From Deinococcus betulae (GTDB lineage: Bacteria > Deinococcota > Deinococci > Deinococcales > Deinococcaceae), in the NCBI RefSeq assembly GCF_020166395.1, contig NZ_JAIQXU010000004.1:1-64000 (forward strand): a DNA stretch of 64,000 nt, in the 5' to 3' direction. Made by a program: the position numbers and the translations under genes. Positions 36,492 to 45,897 of the stretch are shown one piece after another. The stretch's first letter is position 1, and each line of letters opens with the position of its first letter. The notes under the pieces were generated by a model. It was not told the origin of the DNA. It did not search any database and saw nothing but the letters and a program-made list of their open reading frames with translations.

Positions 36492-38833
36492 GGTTGAGCT
36501 TCCTCCAGGGTGATCTGGCGGGCGCGGTCCAGCGCCCAGTACACGGCTTCGGGGGTGGCGGGGCTGGCGAGCAGGGTGGGGTGATGCGGGGAACCGAACG
36601 CGGCGCAGGCAGCCCGCAGCGCTTCCCGGACCGAAATGGCCAGCATCAGCGGCGGCTCGCCCACCGCTTTCGAGCCGTACACCACGCCGGCTTCGGTGGC
36701 GCGCTCCAGCAGGGCCACATGGAACACTTCGGGCAATTCACTGAAGCTGGGCAGCTTGTAGGTGCTGGCCGAATTGGTCAGCAGGCGGCCCCGGCCAGGC
36801 CCATGCGACTCGTCCCAGCGCAGGTCTTCCAGGGTCAGCCAACCTACGCCTTGCAGGTAGCCGCCCTCAACCTGCCCCACATCAATCAGGGGCGAAAGGC
36901 TGTCACCCACGTCATGCAGCAGGTCGGCGCGGCGCACCCGGTAGGCGCCGGTAAAGCCGTCCACCTCGACCTCCGAGACCGACGCGCCGTAGGAGAAGTA
37001 TTTGAACGGCTCGCCCTGCATGGCGGCGCGGTCCCAGTGCAGGCCCGGCGTGCGGTAAAACCCGGCGGCCCACAGCGGGGTGCGGCGGTGGTAGGCGTCG
37101 TGCACCAGCTGCGCAAAGGTCATGCCCCGCTCTGGGTGGCCCAGCGGAAACACCTGCCCCGCCTCAAAGCGCACGTCGTCCGGGTGAACGCCCAGCGTCC
37201 CCGCCGCCACCTCGGCCAGCCGCGCGCGAATCTGGTCACAAGCGTCCTTGACGGCCCCGCCGTTCAGGTCAGCCCCGGAACTGGCGGCGGTGGCGCTGGT
37301 GTTGGGCACCTTGTCGGTGCGGGTGGGGGCCAGCCGCACGCTGGACAGGGGCACCCCCAGCGCCGTGGCCGCCACCTGCAGCATTTTGGTGTGTAGGCCC
37401 TGACCCATCTCGGTGCCGCCGTGGTTCACCAGCACGCTGCCGTCCTTGTAGACGTGGACCAGCGCCCCCGCCTGGTTGTAGGCGGTGAAGTTGAACGAAA
37501 TGCCAAACTTGACCGGCGTGACCGCCAGGCCGCGCTTGGTGTGCGGGTGGGCGGCATTGAAGGCGGCGACCTCAGCGCGGCGGGCGTGGAAGTCGCTCCT
37601 GTGCAGCAGCTGCGCCCACAGATCGGGCAGGCGCTCGGCGTGGCGCACCGGCTGGCCGTAAGGGGTACTCTCGCCCGGCTGGTAAAAGTTGCGCGCCCGT
37701 AATTCCTGAGGGTCCAGACCCAGCAGCGGCGCCACCCGGCCCAACAGGTCTTCTGTGACTAGCATGCCCTGGGGACCGCCAAAGCCCCGGAAAGCCGTCT
37801 GGGACGTCTTGTTCGTCTGGGCAATTCGCCCGTGCGCCTCCACATGCGGGATGTAGTAAGCGTTGTCCAGGTGGCACAGCGCCCGCGCCATCACAGGTTC
37901 CGAGAGGTCGAGACTCCAGCCGCCGTCACTGGTCAGGGTGACTTGCAGGGCAGTAAAACGCCCATCCGTGTCAAACCCAGCGGTCCAGCGCGCGTGGAAG
38001 GGATGACGCTTGCCCGTCAGCGTGAGGTCCTGGGTGCGGTTCAGGCGCAGGCGAACGGGGCGGCCCGTCAGCGTGGCCCCCAGCGCCGCAATGGCCGCGT
38101 ACCCGTGCGGCTGCATTTCCTTGCCCCCAAAGCCGCCGCCCATGCGCAGGCACTGCACGGTCACCGCGTGCGCGGGCAGCCCCAAGACATGCGCGGTGAT
38201 GTCCTGCGTTTCGCTGGGATGCTGGGTGCTCGCCTGAATGAAGACCTGTCCCGACTCGTCAATGTGCGCCAGGGCCGCGTTCGTTTCGAGGTAGAAGTGT
38301 TCCTGCCCGCCCATCTCGAACTCGCCCTCAAAGACGTGCGCTGCCTGGGCAAAACCCACCGTCACGTCGCCCCGGCGCAGGGTGGACTGGGCGCCCTGAA
38401 AGGCTCCAGCAGCGATGGCCTCCGCCAGCGTGATGATCGCCGGCAGCGGTTCGTAGGTCACGGCCACGGCGGCGGCGCCCAGACGAGCAGCTTCCTCGGA
38501 CTCGGCCAGCACCCAGCATACGGCGTGGCCGTGGTACATGACGGTGTCGGGAAACAGCGGTTCGTCCCCCTTGACCCCCGCGTCGTTCACGCCGGGCACG
38601 TCGGCGGCTGTCAGGACGCGCACCACGCCGGGCACCGCCAGGGCCGGCGCCGGGTCCAGGCTCAGCACGCGGGCGTGCGCGTGCGGCGCCTGCACCGGCC
38701 AGGCGTGCAGCAGGTTTTGCCAGCGGACTCCCAGGTCGTCGGTGTACAGCGCGTGGCCGGTCACGTGCCCCGCCGCGCTTTCGTGGGGCATGGAGGTGCC
38801 GACTGGGCCAGATGGGAACTGGTCAGCGGTCAT
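36488..38833 (-). CDS. xdhB: Xanthine dehydrogenase, molybdenum-binding large subunit
   Basis: 781 residues from ATG 38833, with AGGAGG 7 bases upstream; an earlier in-frame ATG at 38854 lacks a site. It oxidises hypoxanthine and xanthine to urate at the molybdopterin centre. Visible signatures: HESAAGHVTGHALYTDDL, GGGFGGKEMQPHGYAAI, TAFRGFGGPQGM and KFGISFNFTAYNQAGALV. The start overlaps the 3' end of xdhA by 11 bases. In bacteria this subunit pairs with the XdhA iron-sulfur/FAD subunit. Confidence 0.93.
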   Translation of the reverse strand: MTADQFPSGPVGTSMPHESAAGHVTGHALYTDDLGVRWQNLLHAWPVQAPHAHARVLSLDPAPALAVPGVVRVLTAADVPGVNDAGVKGDEPLFPDTVMYHGHAVCWVLAESEEAARLGAAAVAVTYEPLPAIITLAEAIAAGAFQGAQSTLRRGDVTVGFAQAAHVFEGEFEMGGQEHFYLETNAALAHIDESGQVFIQASTQHPSETQDITAHVLGLPAHAVTVQCLRMGGGFGGKEMQPHGYAAIAALGATLTGRPVRLRLNRTQDLTLTGKRHPFHARWTAGFDTDGRFTALQVTLTSDGGWSLDLSEPVMARALCHLDNAYYIPHVEAHGRIAQTNKTSQTAFRGFGGPQGMLVTEDLLGRVAPLLGLDPQELRARNFYQPGESTPYGQPVRHAERLPDLWAQLLHRSDFHARRAEVAAFNAAHPHTKRGLAVTPVKFGISFNFTAYNQAGALVHVYKDGSVLVNHGGTEMGQGLHTKMLQVAATALGVPLSSVRLAPTRTDKVPNTSATAASSGADLNGGAVKDACDQIRARLAEVAAGTLGVHPDDVRFEAGQVFPLGHPERGMTFAQLVHDAYHRRTPLWAAGFYRTPGLHWDRAAMQGEPFKYFSYGASVSEVEVDGFTGAYRVRRADLLHDVGDSLSPLIDVGQVEGGYLQGVGWLTLEDLRWDESHGPGRGRLLTNSASTYKLPSFSELPEVFHVALLERATEAGVVYGSKAVGEPPLMLAISVREALRAACAAFGSPHHPTLLASPATPEAVYWALDRARQITLEEAQP

Positions 38834-40238
38834 GGGCGGCCTCCTGACTTTCAAAGAAGAACTTCAGGAGGCTCTGCTCCAGCATCGCTGCCCGGTAAGC
38901 GGCGCTGGCGCGGTGGTCGCTCAGCGGCGTACCCGCACCGCCCAAGGTCCGGGCGGCCCGGCGCACCGTCTCTTCGGTCCAGGGCTGGCCTTCCAGAGCC
39001 GCTTCCGTTTCATAGGCCCGCAACGGGGTCGCCGCCACGCCGCCCAGGCCGATGCGGGCGCGAGTTATCACGCCGGCCTCGACCTTCAGGGCGTAGCTCA
39101 CCGCCACGCTGGAAATATCGTCAAAGCGGCGCTTGGCCACCTTGTGAAAGGCCACCAGCGGCGACAGGGGCAGCGGAATCCGCACCACCGTAATCAGTTC
39201 GCCAGGCTGACGCCGGGTCTGGCGGTAGCCGGTGAAAAAGTCGGCCAGCGGCACCTCCCGTCCTCCTTCCGGCCCGGCCAGCTGCACGCTCGCCTCCAGC
39301 GCCAGCAGCGCGGGTGGGCTGTCCCCAATAGGCGAGGCGGTGCCCAGGTTGCCGCCCAGCGTGGCCGAATTGCGAATTAAGCGCGAGGCAAACTGCGGAA
39401 ACCACTGCGCCAGCAGCGGCACCCGGTCGCCCAGCCGCCGCTCCAGGTCACTGAGGGTCAATCCCGCGCCCAGCAGGAGAGAGTCGGACCCAACCTCGAA
39501 CACCCGCAACTCGGGCAGGGCGTCCACGGCCACCGTCACCGGAGGACGGGCGTGGCGCAGGTTGACCTCCACGCCCAGGTCAGTACCGCCGGCCAGAATG
39601 GTGGCCCCAGGGTGGGCCGCCAGCAGGGCCAGGGCGCCCGGCAGATTGACTGGACGGAAGAACGCCCCCTCGGGCGCCTGCAAGGCAGTGGCTTGCGGCG
39701 CCGGCGCGGGCTGAAGGCGCCGCAGCCCCAGCGGGTCGTTCTGGGCGGACGGCCCCAGCGCATACGCCGCGTCGGCAATGGGGCGGTACCCCGTGCAGCG
39801 GCACAGGTTCCCGCTCAGAGCGTGCAGATCGAAGCCGTTGGCGGCGCCGTGGTCGCCGGGGGTCCGGTCTGGCCGGTAATACTCGGCCGCCATGCTGCAC
39901 ACGAAGCCGGGCGTGCAGTACCCGCACTGCGATCCGCCGCGCACTGCCAGTTCGTACTGGGCCGGGTGCAAGTTGCCGGGCGTCCCCAGGCCTTCGGCGG
40001 TGACAACCTCTCCGCCGTCCAGCGCAGGCAGCAGGGCCAGGCAGGCATTCACACTCTCCCAGCGGGTGCCGTCCTGTTCCGCACGTGCCACCAGCACCGC
40101 GCAGGCGCCGCATTCACCCTCGGCGCAGCCTTCTTTACAGCCTGTCAGGCCGCGCGACCGCAGGGCTGACAGCAGCGTGGTGTGCGGGCCAGCGGGCAAC
40201 TGGGTCGCCGCGCCATTGATGGTCAGTCGGATGGTCAT
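38823..40238 (-). CDS. xdhA: Xanthine dehydrogenase, iron-sulfur and FAD small subunit
   Basis: 471 residues from ATG 40238, preceded by AAAGGAGG; the longer frame adds 22 unlikely residues. The N-terminal ferredoxin domain has GCKEGCAEGECGACAVLVA and the second [2Fe-2S] domain QCGYCTPGFVCSM and GNLCRCTGYRPIADA. The FAD domain follows from about residue 190 (TILAGGTDLGVEVNLRHARP, NSATLGGNLGTASPIGD). It passes electrons from XdhB to NAD. First gene of the operon; no regulator is adjacent on this strand. Confidence 0.93.
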   Translation of the reverse strand: MTIRLTINGAATQLPAGPHTTLLSALRSRGLTGCKEGCAEGECGACAVLVARAEQDGTRWESVNACLALLPALDGGEVVTAEGLGTPGNLHPAQYELAVRGGSQCGYCTPGFVCSMAAEYYRPDRTPGDHGAANGFDLHALSGNLCRCTGYRPIADAAYALGPSAQNDPLGLRRLQPAPAPQATALQAPEGAFFRPVNLPGALALLAAHPGATILAGGTDLGVEVNLRHARPPVTVAVDALPELRVFEVGSDSLLLGAGLTLSDLERRLGDRVPLLAQWFPQFASRLIRNSATLGGNLGTASPIGDSPPALLALEASVQLAGPEGGREVPLADFFTGYRQTRRQPGELITVVRIPLPLSPLVAFHKVAKRRFDDISSVAVSYALKVEAGVITRARIGLGGVAATPLRAYETEAALEGQPWTEETVRRAARTLGGAGTPLSDHRASAAYRAAMLEQSLLKFFFESQEAAHDR

Positions 40239-40418
40239 GTTCCTCCTTTCGCGCGTGAAAAACGCTGTCCCAGCACACCGGCCCACAGGAGGAGCCGTGT
40301 GCATGGTTCACGCCGAGAAGAGGTTCGGGGCGGGCCGCCGGTTATCCATGCAGAACGACGGCCTGGTTGTTCTTTGGCCCAGGATAGGGCAAAGTCGCAT
40401 CGGGGACCAGGGGGCCGT

Positions 40419-40446
40419 CTGGGCAGGTCGAGGCGACCCTGCCCAG
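40419..40446 (-). terminator. Terminator of glgC
   Basis: CTGGGCAGGTCG (40419-40430) faces CGAC-CCTGCCCAG (40434-40446) with a single-base bulge and a 3-base loop. It abuts the glgC stop codon. Confidence 0.65.
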
Positions 40447-41664
40447 TTACTCTGGCCCCGGCCCGACCTCCTCGCCGCCCTTGACAACCTGCTGAACGTG
40501 CGCCCGCGCGCCGACCACGGTCAGCTTCTGGCTGCCGCCCACATGGGCGTCAATCTGCGCTTCCTCATCAATGATGGCGTGCCGGACCTTAACTCCGGCG
40601 CGCACCGTCACGTCGCGCAGTAGCACGCTGTCCTCGACAACCGCACCGGCCTCCACCGTGACGCCAGGGGCCAGCACCGAGCGCTTCACCGTCCCCCCAA
40701 TCCGGCAGCCATACGACACCAGGCTGCCTGAGACCCGCGCGCCGTCGTCAATCCGGGCCGGCATCCGGGGAATGCTAGAGCTGAGGATGGGCCATTCGGG
40801 GTTATCCAGCGTCACCGAGTGGCCCTGCAACACGTCCTGATGGGCCTGCCAGTAGGCTTCAGGCAGCCCCACATCCAGCCAGTAGCCGCCTAGATCGGCC
40901 GCGTAAGCCTCGCCGCGCTCCACGAACGCGGGCAAGAGTTCGTGGCCAAAGTCGCCCAGATGGTCGCCAGCCTTCTCGTGCAGTTCTTCAAGCAGCGCCA
41001 GCAATTTGGGGCCGTCATACACGAAGATCTCGGTGGTCACGGTCTGACCGTTCGGCTGCTCCGGCTTGTAGGCAAAATCGGTCACGCGCCCAGCCCCGTC
41101 CACCGTGACCACGCCGAAGCGCGAAGCGTCCTCGCCCTCGGGCAGCGAGGTGGTGACCAGCGTCACCCCGGCGCCCCGCTCCAGATGACTCTGAATCACC
41201 GGGCGGTAATCCAGCGTGTAGACGTGATCCGCCGACAACACCAGCAGCACGTCAGGCGCGTACTGCCGAATCAGGCGGCGGTGCAGGTACAGGGCGTCGG
41301 CGTTGCCGTGGGCAAACCGGCCTTCCTCGCCGGCGTCACTGAAGGGCGGCAGGACCTGAAGGCCGCCGTGAGTGCGGTCTAAGTCCCAGGGGCGCCCGTT
41401 ACTCAGGTGATCGTTGAGGGTGTGCAGTTCGTACTCCTCAACTACCCACACGTCACTCAGCCCGCTGTGGACACAGTTGCTCAGGGCAAAATCAATCAGG
41501 CGGTAAGTGCCGGCAAAGGTGAGGGCCGGCTTGGCCCGCCCCTGCGTCAGCACGCCCAGGCGCTCGCCCTTGCCACCGGCCAGAATGATGGCCAGCACCT
41601 TCTGGCCCTGGACGCGGGTGCCGCGTGCACTGGGGCCACTACTCAGACTGCGGGAGGACGCCAT
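40447..41664 (-). CDS. glgC: Glucose-1-phosphate adenylyltransferase
   Basis: 405 residues. Makes ADP-glucose from glucose 1-phosphate and ATP for glycogen synthesis. The nucleotidyltransferase motif AIILAGGKGERLGVLTQGRAKPAL is at residue 25; VLSADHVYTLDY and the sugar-phosphate region GYWLDVGLPEAYWQAH follow, and the C-terminal left-handed beta-helix has hexapeptide spacing (VTVEAGAVVEDSVLLRDVTV). The start has a weak upstream context. It is a single-gene unit with its own terminator. Confidence 0.94.
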   Translation of the reverse strand: MASSRSLSSGPSARGTRVQGQKVLAIILAGGKGERLGVLTQGRAKPALTFAGTYRLIDFALSNCVHSGLSDVWVVEEYELHTLNDHLSNGRPWDLDRTHGGLQVLPPFSDAGEEGRFAHGNADALYLHRRLIRQYAPDVLLVLSADHVYTLDYRPVIQSHLERGAGVTLVTTSLPEGEDASRFGVVTVDGAGRVTDFAYKPEQPNGQTVTTEIFVYDGPKLLALLEELHEKAGDHLGDFGHELLPAFVERGEAYAADLGGYWLDVGLPEAYWQAHQDVLQGHSVTLDNPEWPILSSSIPRMPARIDDGARVSGSLVSYGCRIGGTVKRSVLAPGVTVEAGAVVEDSVLLRDVTVRAGVKVRHAIIDEEAQIDAHVGGSQKLTVVGARAHVQQVVKGGEEVGPGPE

Positions 41665-41758
41665 ATGGCGGTCAGTGTTGGTGGCTGGGCGCGGAATGGG
41701 GTGTGCAGGATGTGAGAGGCTGTTTACCTCGGCCTATCTCTAACCATAGACGGCCGCT

Positions 41759-42334
41759 TTAAACCGGGCGCCGCAGCCCCGCGATCAGCACCTGGATCAG
41801 GCGGCGGGGGCGGTAGTTCGGGTCGGTTTCGGCGCCGATACAGAGGTTGCCAATGCCGCGCATCAGTTCGTATGCTTCCAGTTCAGGCTGGACTTCCCCG
41901 GCCCTCTCGGCTGCTTGTAATAGGCTGGCGCAAACGGGCAACAAGCGGTCTAGAAAATACTGGTGCAGGGGCACAAACCCTGGGTCGCTGGACTGAAGCA
42001 CCGTCGCCAGGCCGTGCTTGGTCGTCAAGAAATCGGCAAAGAGCAGCAGCCAGCGCTCCAGGGCGGCCAGCGGGCTGGGCTGACTGGCCAGCAGGTCTGC
42101 CCCAGCCTGCACACACGCCTCAACCTGGTGCCGGTACACCGCGATCACCAGTTCGGCCCGCGTGGGAAAGTGGCGGTAGACCGTGCCAGTGCCCACGCCC
42201 GCCCGCGCCGCGATGTCCCGCACCGGCACGTTGACGCCCGAGGTCACGAACAGCTCGGCGGCCGCGTCCAGCAGCGTCTGCTCGTTGCGCCGGGCGTCCA
42301 CCCGTTTCAGCTCTGTCGTTTGGTCCTGGGTCAC
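41759..42334 (-). CDS. TetR-family repressor
   Basis: 191 residues from GTG 42334 with an AGGAG site upstream. The N-terminal helix-turn-helix is VPVRDIAARAGVGTGTVYRHFPTRAEL; the C-terminal two-thirds is a variable helical ligand domain (RRLIQVLIAGLRRP end). It is divergent from the alpha/beta hydrolase at 42536. Three palindromes in the intergenic region (42417-42452) overlap the hydrolase promoter, so hydrolase repression and perhaps self-repression are expected. The ligand cannot be told from sequence. Confidence 0.88.
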   Translation of the reverse strand: MTQDQTTELKRVDARRNEQTLLDAAAELFVTSGVNVPVRDIAARAGVGTGTVYRHFPTRAELVIAVYRHQVEACVQAGADLLASQPSPLAALERWLLLFADFLTTKHGLATVLQSSDPGFVPLHQYFLDRLLPVCASLLQAAERAGEVQPELEAYELMRGIGNLCIGAETDPNYRPRRLIQVLIAGLRRPV

Positions 42335-42407
42335 AGCGCGCTCCTGGCGTCTCAGGCTAGCTCACGCCGCCCCTGCTCTGGCCTGATCGGTCCTCGGCTC
42401 CACTCTG

Positions 42408-42452
42408 TTGACATACGGAACATTGTTCCATATCGTTCCGGAACGGCGTTCC
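42408..42452 (+). promoter_or_regulatory. Hydrolase promoter with TetR operator palindromes
   Basis: -35 TTGACA (42408-42413), 17 bases, -10 TATCGT (42431-42436). GGAACATTGTTCC (42417-42429) is a perfect palindrome inside the spacer. CGTTCCGGAACG (42434-42445) and GGAACGGCGTTCC (42440-42452) are two more overlapping perfect palindromes over and beyond the -10. All share the GGAAC/GTTCC half-site and would block polymerase when bound. Confidence 0.75.
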
Positions 42453-42535
42453 GATTCTTCGATTCGCTCCCATTTGCTGGTCAGAGGCAGTCGTCTCTGG
42501 CCGTTCCCCGCCTTCTGTCTCCAAGGAGCTGTCTT

Positions 42536-43501
42536 ATGTCACCAAGTCCCCTCCCCTTTCCCGAATCGCTGCTGGGCTCGCCTGCGCCGGTCGTCTCGGT
42601 CCGCCCTCTTGTCTTGGACGCCCCAGGTCGCGGCGACGCCCTTCAGGTACGGGTCACCGCGCCGACCACGGGTGACGACCTCCCCGTCCTGCTCTTTGCG
42701 CACGGCTTTGGCAAATCCATGGACGCCTACGCGCCGCTGACCGAGTTCTGGGCGGCACACGGCTTTGTGGTGGTTCAGCCGACCTTTCTGGATTCCCGAA
42801 CTCTGAATGTCACGCCGGATGACCCCCGTTCCCCGGAGATCTGGCGCATTCGGGCACAGGATTTACGCGCGGTGCTCGACCAGTTGGGCCGCATTGAAGC
42901 CGCTGTGCCGGGCCTGCGGGGACGACTGAACCAGAACCGCATAGTGGCCGTGGGGCATTCCTGGGGCGGCCAATCGGTCAGCTTGCTGCTGGGCGCGCGG
43001 GTGCGTGGACCGGATGGCCAGCCGGGCGAGAGCCTGGCCGACCCACGCGTTCAGGCGGGCATTCTGCTGGCCACACCCGGCGAGGGCGGCGCCAGTCTGA
43101 CCCCATTTGCCGCCCAGCACTTTCCCTTCATGAATCCTGACTTTGCCCAGCTGACCGTGCCCAACCTGGTGGTGGCCGGCGACCGCGACCAATCGCTGCT
43201 CAGCACCCGTGGCCCGGAATGGTTTGCCGAACCCTACTTCCTGAGCCCCAGCAGCACTGACCTGCTCATCCTGTTTGGCGCCGAGCATTCTCTGGGCGGG
43301 ATCTCCGGGTATGGCGTCACCGAAACCACCGACGAGCACCCCGAGCGGGTGGCCCTGCTTCAGCGCTTGACCTGGGCTTATCTGCGCAGCGCCCTGGACC
43401 CTGCCGACTCCAGCTGGGCCCAGGCACGGGCCGCCCTGAACGACAACCCCAACGGCCTGGGCCGCATCGAGAGCAAGCCGCCTGGCCACCCAAGAGGGTA
43501 A
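42536..43501 (+). CDS. Alpha/beta hydrolase (chlorophyllase/acyltransferase-like)
   Basis: 321 residues from ATG 42536, AAGGAG 7 bases upstream. The nucleophile elbow is AVGHSWGGQSVS near residue 143, the oxyanion region LLFAHGFGKSMDAYAPL, the acid VAGDRDQSLL and the base His in FGAEHSLGGI. No signal peptide, so cytoplasmic. The long upstream frame is a shadow. Controlled by the divergent TetR repressor, so its substrate is probably an inducing ester or xenobiotic. A PET-hydrolase-like fold is also possible. Confidence 0.82.
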   Translation: MSPSPLPFPESLLGSPAPVVSVRPLVLDAPGRGDALQVRVTAPTTGDDLPVLLFAHGFGKSMDAYAPLTEFWAAHGFVVVQPTFLDSRTLNVTPDDPRSPEIWRIRAQDLRAVLDQLGRIEAAVPGLRGRLNQNRIVAVGHSWGGQSVSLLLGARVRGPDGQPGESLADPRVQAGILLATPGEGGASLTPFAAQHFPFMNPDFAQLTVPNLVVAGDRDQSLLSTRGPEWFAEPYFLSPSSTDLLILFGAEHSLGGISGYGVTETTDEHPERVALLQRLTWAYLRSALDPADSSWAQARAALNDNPNGLGRIESKPPGHPRG

Positions 43502-43615
43502 GGGCGTCCAGGCGCCGCTGCCCCTTTCAGTCACCTAATTCGTTCGCTCCAGAGGAGCTAAGTTATATCCTCAACCCTTCTAGATTCCGCTGCTGGACAG
43601 CCTTTGCGTCTGCCC

Positions 43616-44155
43616 TCAGCGCCAGCGACAGTTCGGTGTCCAAGTAGTCGAGGGCTCGCGGGACAGATTCACGCTCACGCTGACCTCTGGCGGCACTTCC
43701 ACCACCCCAGAATCGCCCAGGGTGCGGGAGTACCCAGGTTCGGCAATGACGTGTGCCTGCACGCGCAGGTCGTCGTAAGCCCACCACTCATCGGCACCTT
43801 GCCCAGCTTTCCGCACTGTTTCCCAGACCCGCGCGCCCGCCACCTGACGCTGGGCCGCTGGCAGGCCAAAGCAGCCGCTGCCCAAGCTGCGGGCCACGCG
43901 GCCCAGCTGACTGCCTAGAGCTGGTAACTCGCCCTGATACCCCTCCGAACGGGTGCCGTAATACATAGAGGCTGAAGTCACCTGACCGTCTGGTCCCCCC
44001 AGCACCAGCGTCCAGTCGTCTTCTAAAGACAGCCTCGCTTCCTGGTTCTCTTCGTCTATGCTCACCGAGAGAACCTTGAGGCCGTCCAGCAGAGTGGGCG
44101 TGCGGCTGACCAGCACGGGATTCGCCAGCAACAGGGTCAGTACCAAAGGCAGCAT
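43616..44155 (-). CDS. Small exported protein, unknown function
   Basis: 179 residues. The start at 44155 is ATG, 5 bases after a TACACT -10 (44161-44166, minus strand), so it is probably leaderless. MLPLVLTLLLANPVLVS is a short hydrophobic leader that may be cleaved. The body has a beta-rich pattern (LSVSIDEENQEARLSLEDDWTLVLGG) and a single Cys in LGSGCFGLP plus a terminal PNCRWR. I do not recognise a domain. Between 43502 and 43615 lies no gene, though AGAGGAGCTAAGTTATAT there resembles the start region of the hydrolase with ATG changed to ATA. Confidence 0.6.
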   Translation of the reverse strand: MLPLVLTLLLANPVLVSRTPTLLDGLKVLSVSIDEENQEARLSLEDDWTLVLGGPDGQVTSASMYYGTRSEGYQGELPALGSQLGRVARSLGSGCFGLPAAQRQVAGARVWETVRKAGQGADEWWAYDDLRVQAHVIAEPGYSRTLGDSGVVEVPPEVSVSVNLSREPSTTWTPNCRWR

Positions 44156-44443
44156 GACCCAGTGTAGCGGGGCTAGGGCAAATTGTTAACTTGCAGACAC
44201 TTCAAAACTTGTCGGTGTGAATGGATCCTAGCGCGTCGTATTCCCGCTGCCATAGAGAAAAAGCTGTTAGGTGGAGATAGACGCTCGCCTTCCTCAAGGC
44301 TGCGCCTCTGCCCAACTCCCGGTAGACCTCTGATGAGCAGGGCCCGATCAGCTGTGCCGCAACGGGCACAATTGATCAGACGACCGACTGATTTCACCAC
44401 ATAGGGGTCGCTTTTCGGCTTTTCGGTGGGCCAAAATTTCTAT

Positions 44444-45199
44444 ATGGACCAAACAGGTGGCGTGGTCATGGTGACAGGTGGCAGCCGAGGGATTGGGGCA
44501 GCGACCTGTCTGTTGGCGGCGCGCGAAGGGTACGCCGTAGGGGTGAATTACCAGCGCGACGGCTCGGCGGCAGCAGCGGTCGTATCTCGAATTACAGCGC
44601 GGGGAGGGCAGGCCATCGCGCTCCAGGGTGATGTCCGCGTCGAGTTGGAAGTCCGGCAGATGTTCAGCACCCTGCAGGGAGCCTTCGGTCCACTGACTGC
44701 GCTCGTCAATAATGCAGGCATTCTGGAAAGGCAGGCTCGCGTTGAGGAGATGGACATGGAGCGGGTGCGGCGTGTATTCGAGACCAACGTCATGGGCTCT
44801 TTCCTCTGTGCCCGTGAAGCCATTCAGCGCATGTCAACCCGGCACGGCGGGGTGGGCGGCTCAATCGTCAACGTCTCCAGTCGGGCGGCCGTGCTGGGTT
44901 CGCCGGGTGAATATGTGGATTACGCCATGAGCAAAGGGGCAATCGACACCCTGACCGTCGGACTTGCAAAGGAGGTGGCAACTGAAGGGATTCGCGTGAA
45001 TGCCGTGCGGCCCGGCATTATTGAGACCGAGATCCATGCGTCGGGTGGCGACCCAGAACGCGCGTCCCGCCTCGGCCCTGGTGTGCCGCTGGGGCGGGCA
45101 GGCACGGCGGAGGAGATCGCACAGGCGATCTTGTGGTTGCTGTCAGGCGCCTCTTCCTACGTGACAGGGCTCTGCCTTGATGTGGCTGGTGGACGCTGA
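44444..45199 (+). CDS. Short-chain dehydrogenase/reductase, FabG-like
   Basis: About 251 residues from ATG 44444 (a GTG at 44426 would add six residues). Rossmann motif MVTGGSRGIGAATCLL, catalytic Ser in VNVSSRAAVLGS and Tyr/Lys in DYAMSKGAID. NADPH use is suggested by SRGIG followed by the basic NYQRDG. Sequence matches 3-oxoacyl-ACP reductase or sugar reductases; substrate not determinable. It is adjacent to transposase remains and less GC-rich than the operons, so it may have been brought in with the element. Confidence 0.8.
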   Translation: MDQTGGVVMVTGGSRGIGAATCLLAAREGYAVGVNYQRDGSAAAAVVSRITARGGQAIALQGDVRVELEVRQMFSTLQGAFGPLTALVNNAGILERQARVEEMDMERVRRVFETNVMGSFLCAREAIQRMSTRHGGVGGSIVNVSSRAAVLGSPGEYVDYAMSKGAIDTLTVGLAKEVATEGIRVNAVRPGIIETEIHASGGDPERASRLGPGVPLGRAGTAEEIAQAILWLLSGASSYVTGLCLDVAGGR

Positions 45200-45850
45200 G
45201 TTGCGGTTGATGGAGTAGTGCATCTCGCCAGTCTTGAATACGTTCTGGCAACTCAGCTTGAGCAGGACCAAAGGAGCGGGGATGGTCGTTCGGACGTGGA
45301 GGTAAGGTTTTGGCTGCGCGAAGAATATCCGTGCTCGGTATAGCCATTTGAACCGATCTGACGGCGTTCCGTGGGACTGCTTAACCAAGTTGTTGTAACG
45401 AGCAGTAGAGACCATCGGAAAGTGCTCCTCAAGGCGCAGTAAGGGGCGTTCTCGTTTCGCTGCACCATTGCTCCACGGCTGGTAGATATGGATGGCCTCC
45501 GGCAGGTCATGTTCGCCCAGCAGTCAGTGGAAGAACAACTGGGCAGACTCGGTGTCTCGGCGTTCCTGTAAAAAGACATCCAACATGGCGCTGTGTTCGT
45601 CAACGGCCCGCCAAAGCCAGCGTCTGGTCCTGCCTGCCTGCATGTGGGCACGCTAGATGCCACCGGAGTTCTCGGTGGCAGAGACCTGGCCGAACTGGTC
45701 ACTTGTGATCCACTATGTGTGGATAAATTTGTGAATCACGCAGACCCGGCACTCCAGTAGCCGTTCTTTAACCAAGGGAAAGCGGTGATGCAGCCACACG
45801 TCAGAGCTGATAACGGCCAAGACGAAGTGGTCACCGCGATGCTCCTCACC
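45200..45850 (-). pseudogene. Decayed IS6-family transposase
   Basis: Read on the minus strand in several broken frames, the segment spells a typical IS6-type DDE transposase: LHHRFPLVKERLLECRV, then WRAVDEHSAM, LDVFLQERRDTESAQLFFH, LLGEHDLPEAIHIYQPWS, EEHFPMVSTARYNNLVKQS and RTTIPAPL. Frames change at least twice, one residue position is a stop (after FFH), and the N-terminal third is truncated. The intact element would carry the DDE catalytic triad; here it is dead. It abuts the SDR stop and ends close to the ArsR gene. No clean terminal inverted repeats are visible. Confidence 0.75.
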
Positions 45851-45897
45851 ACTGAACATCGTGCCCCTTACGCCAACCACTTGCCACAACCCACGCC

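Noticed and set aside
41963..42535. N-terminal extension of the hydrolase
   Set aside because: It crosses the promoter and the antisense TetR gene; ATG 42536 has a good AAGGAG site.
43502..43615. Second hydrolase start remnant (ATA in place of ATG)
   Set aside because: Only about 20 bases resemble the hydrolase leader; no coding sequence follows.
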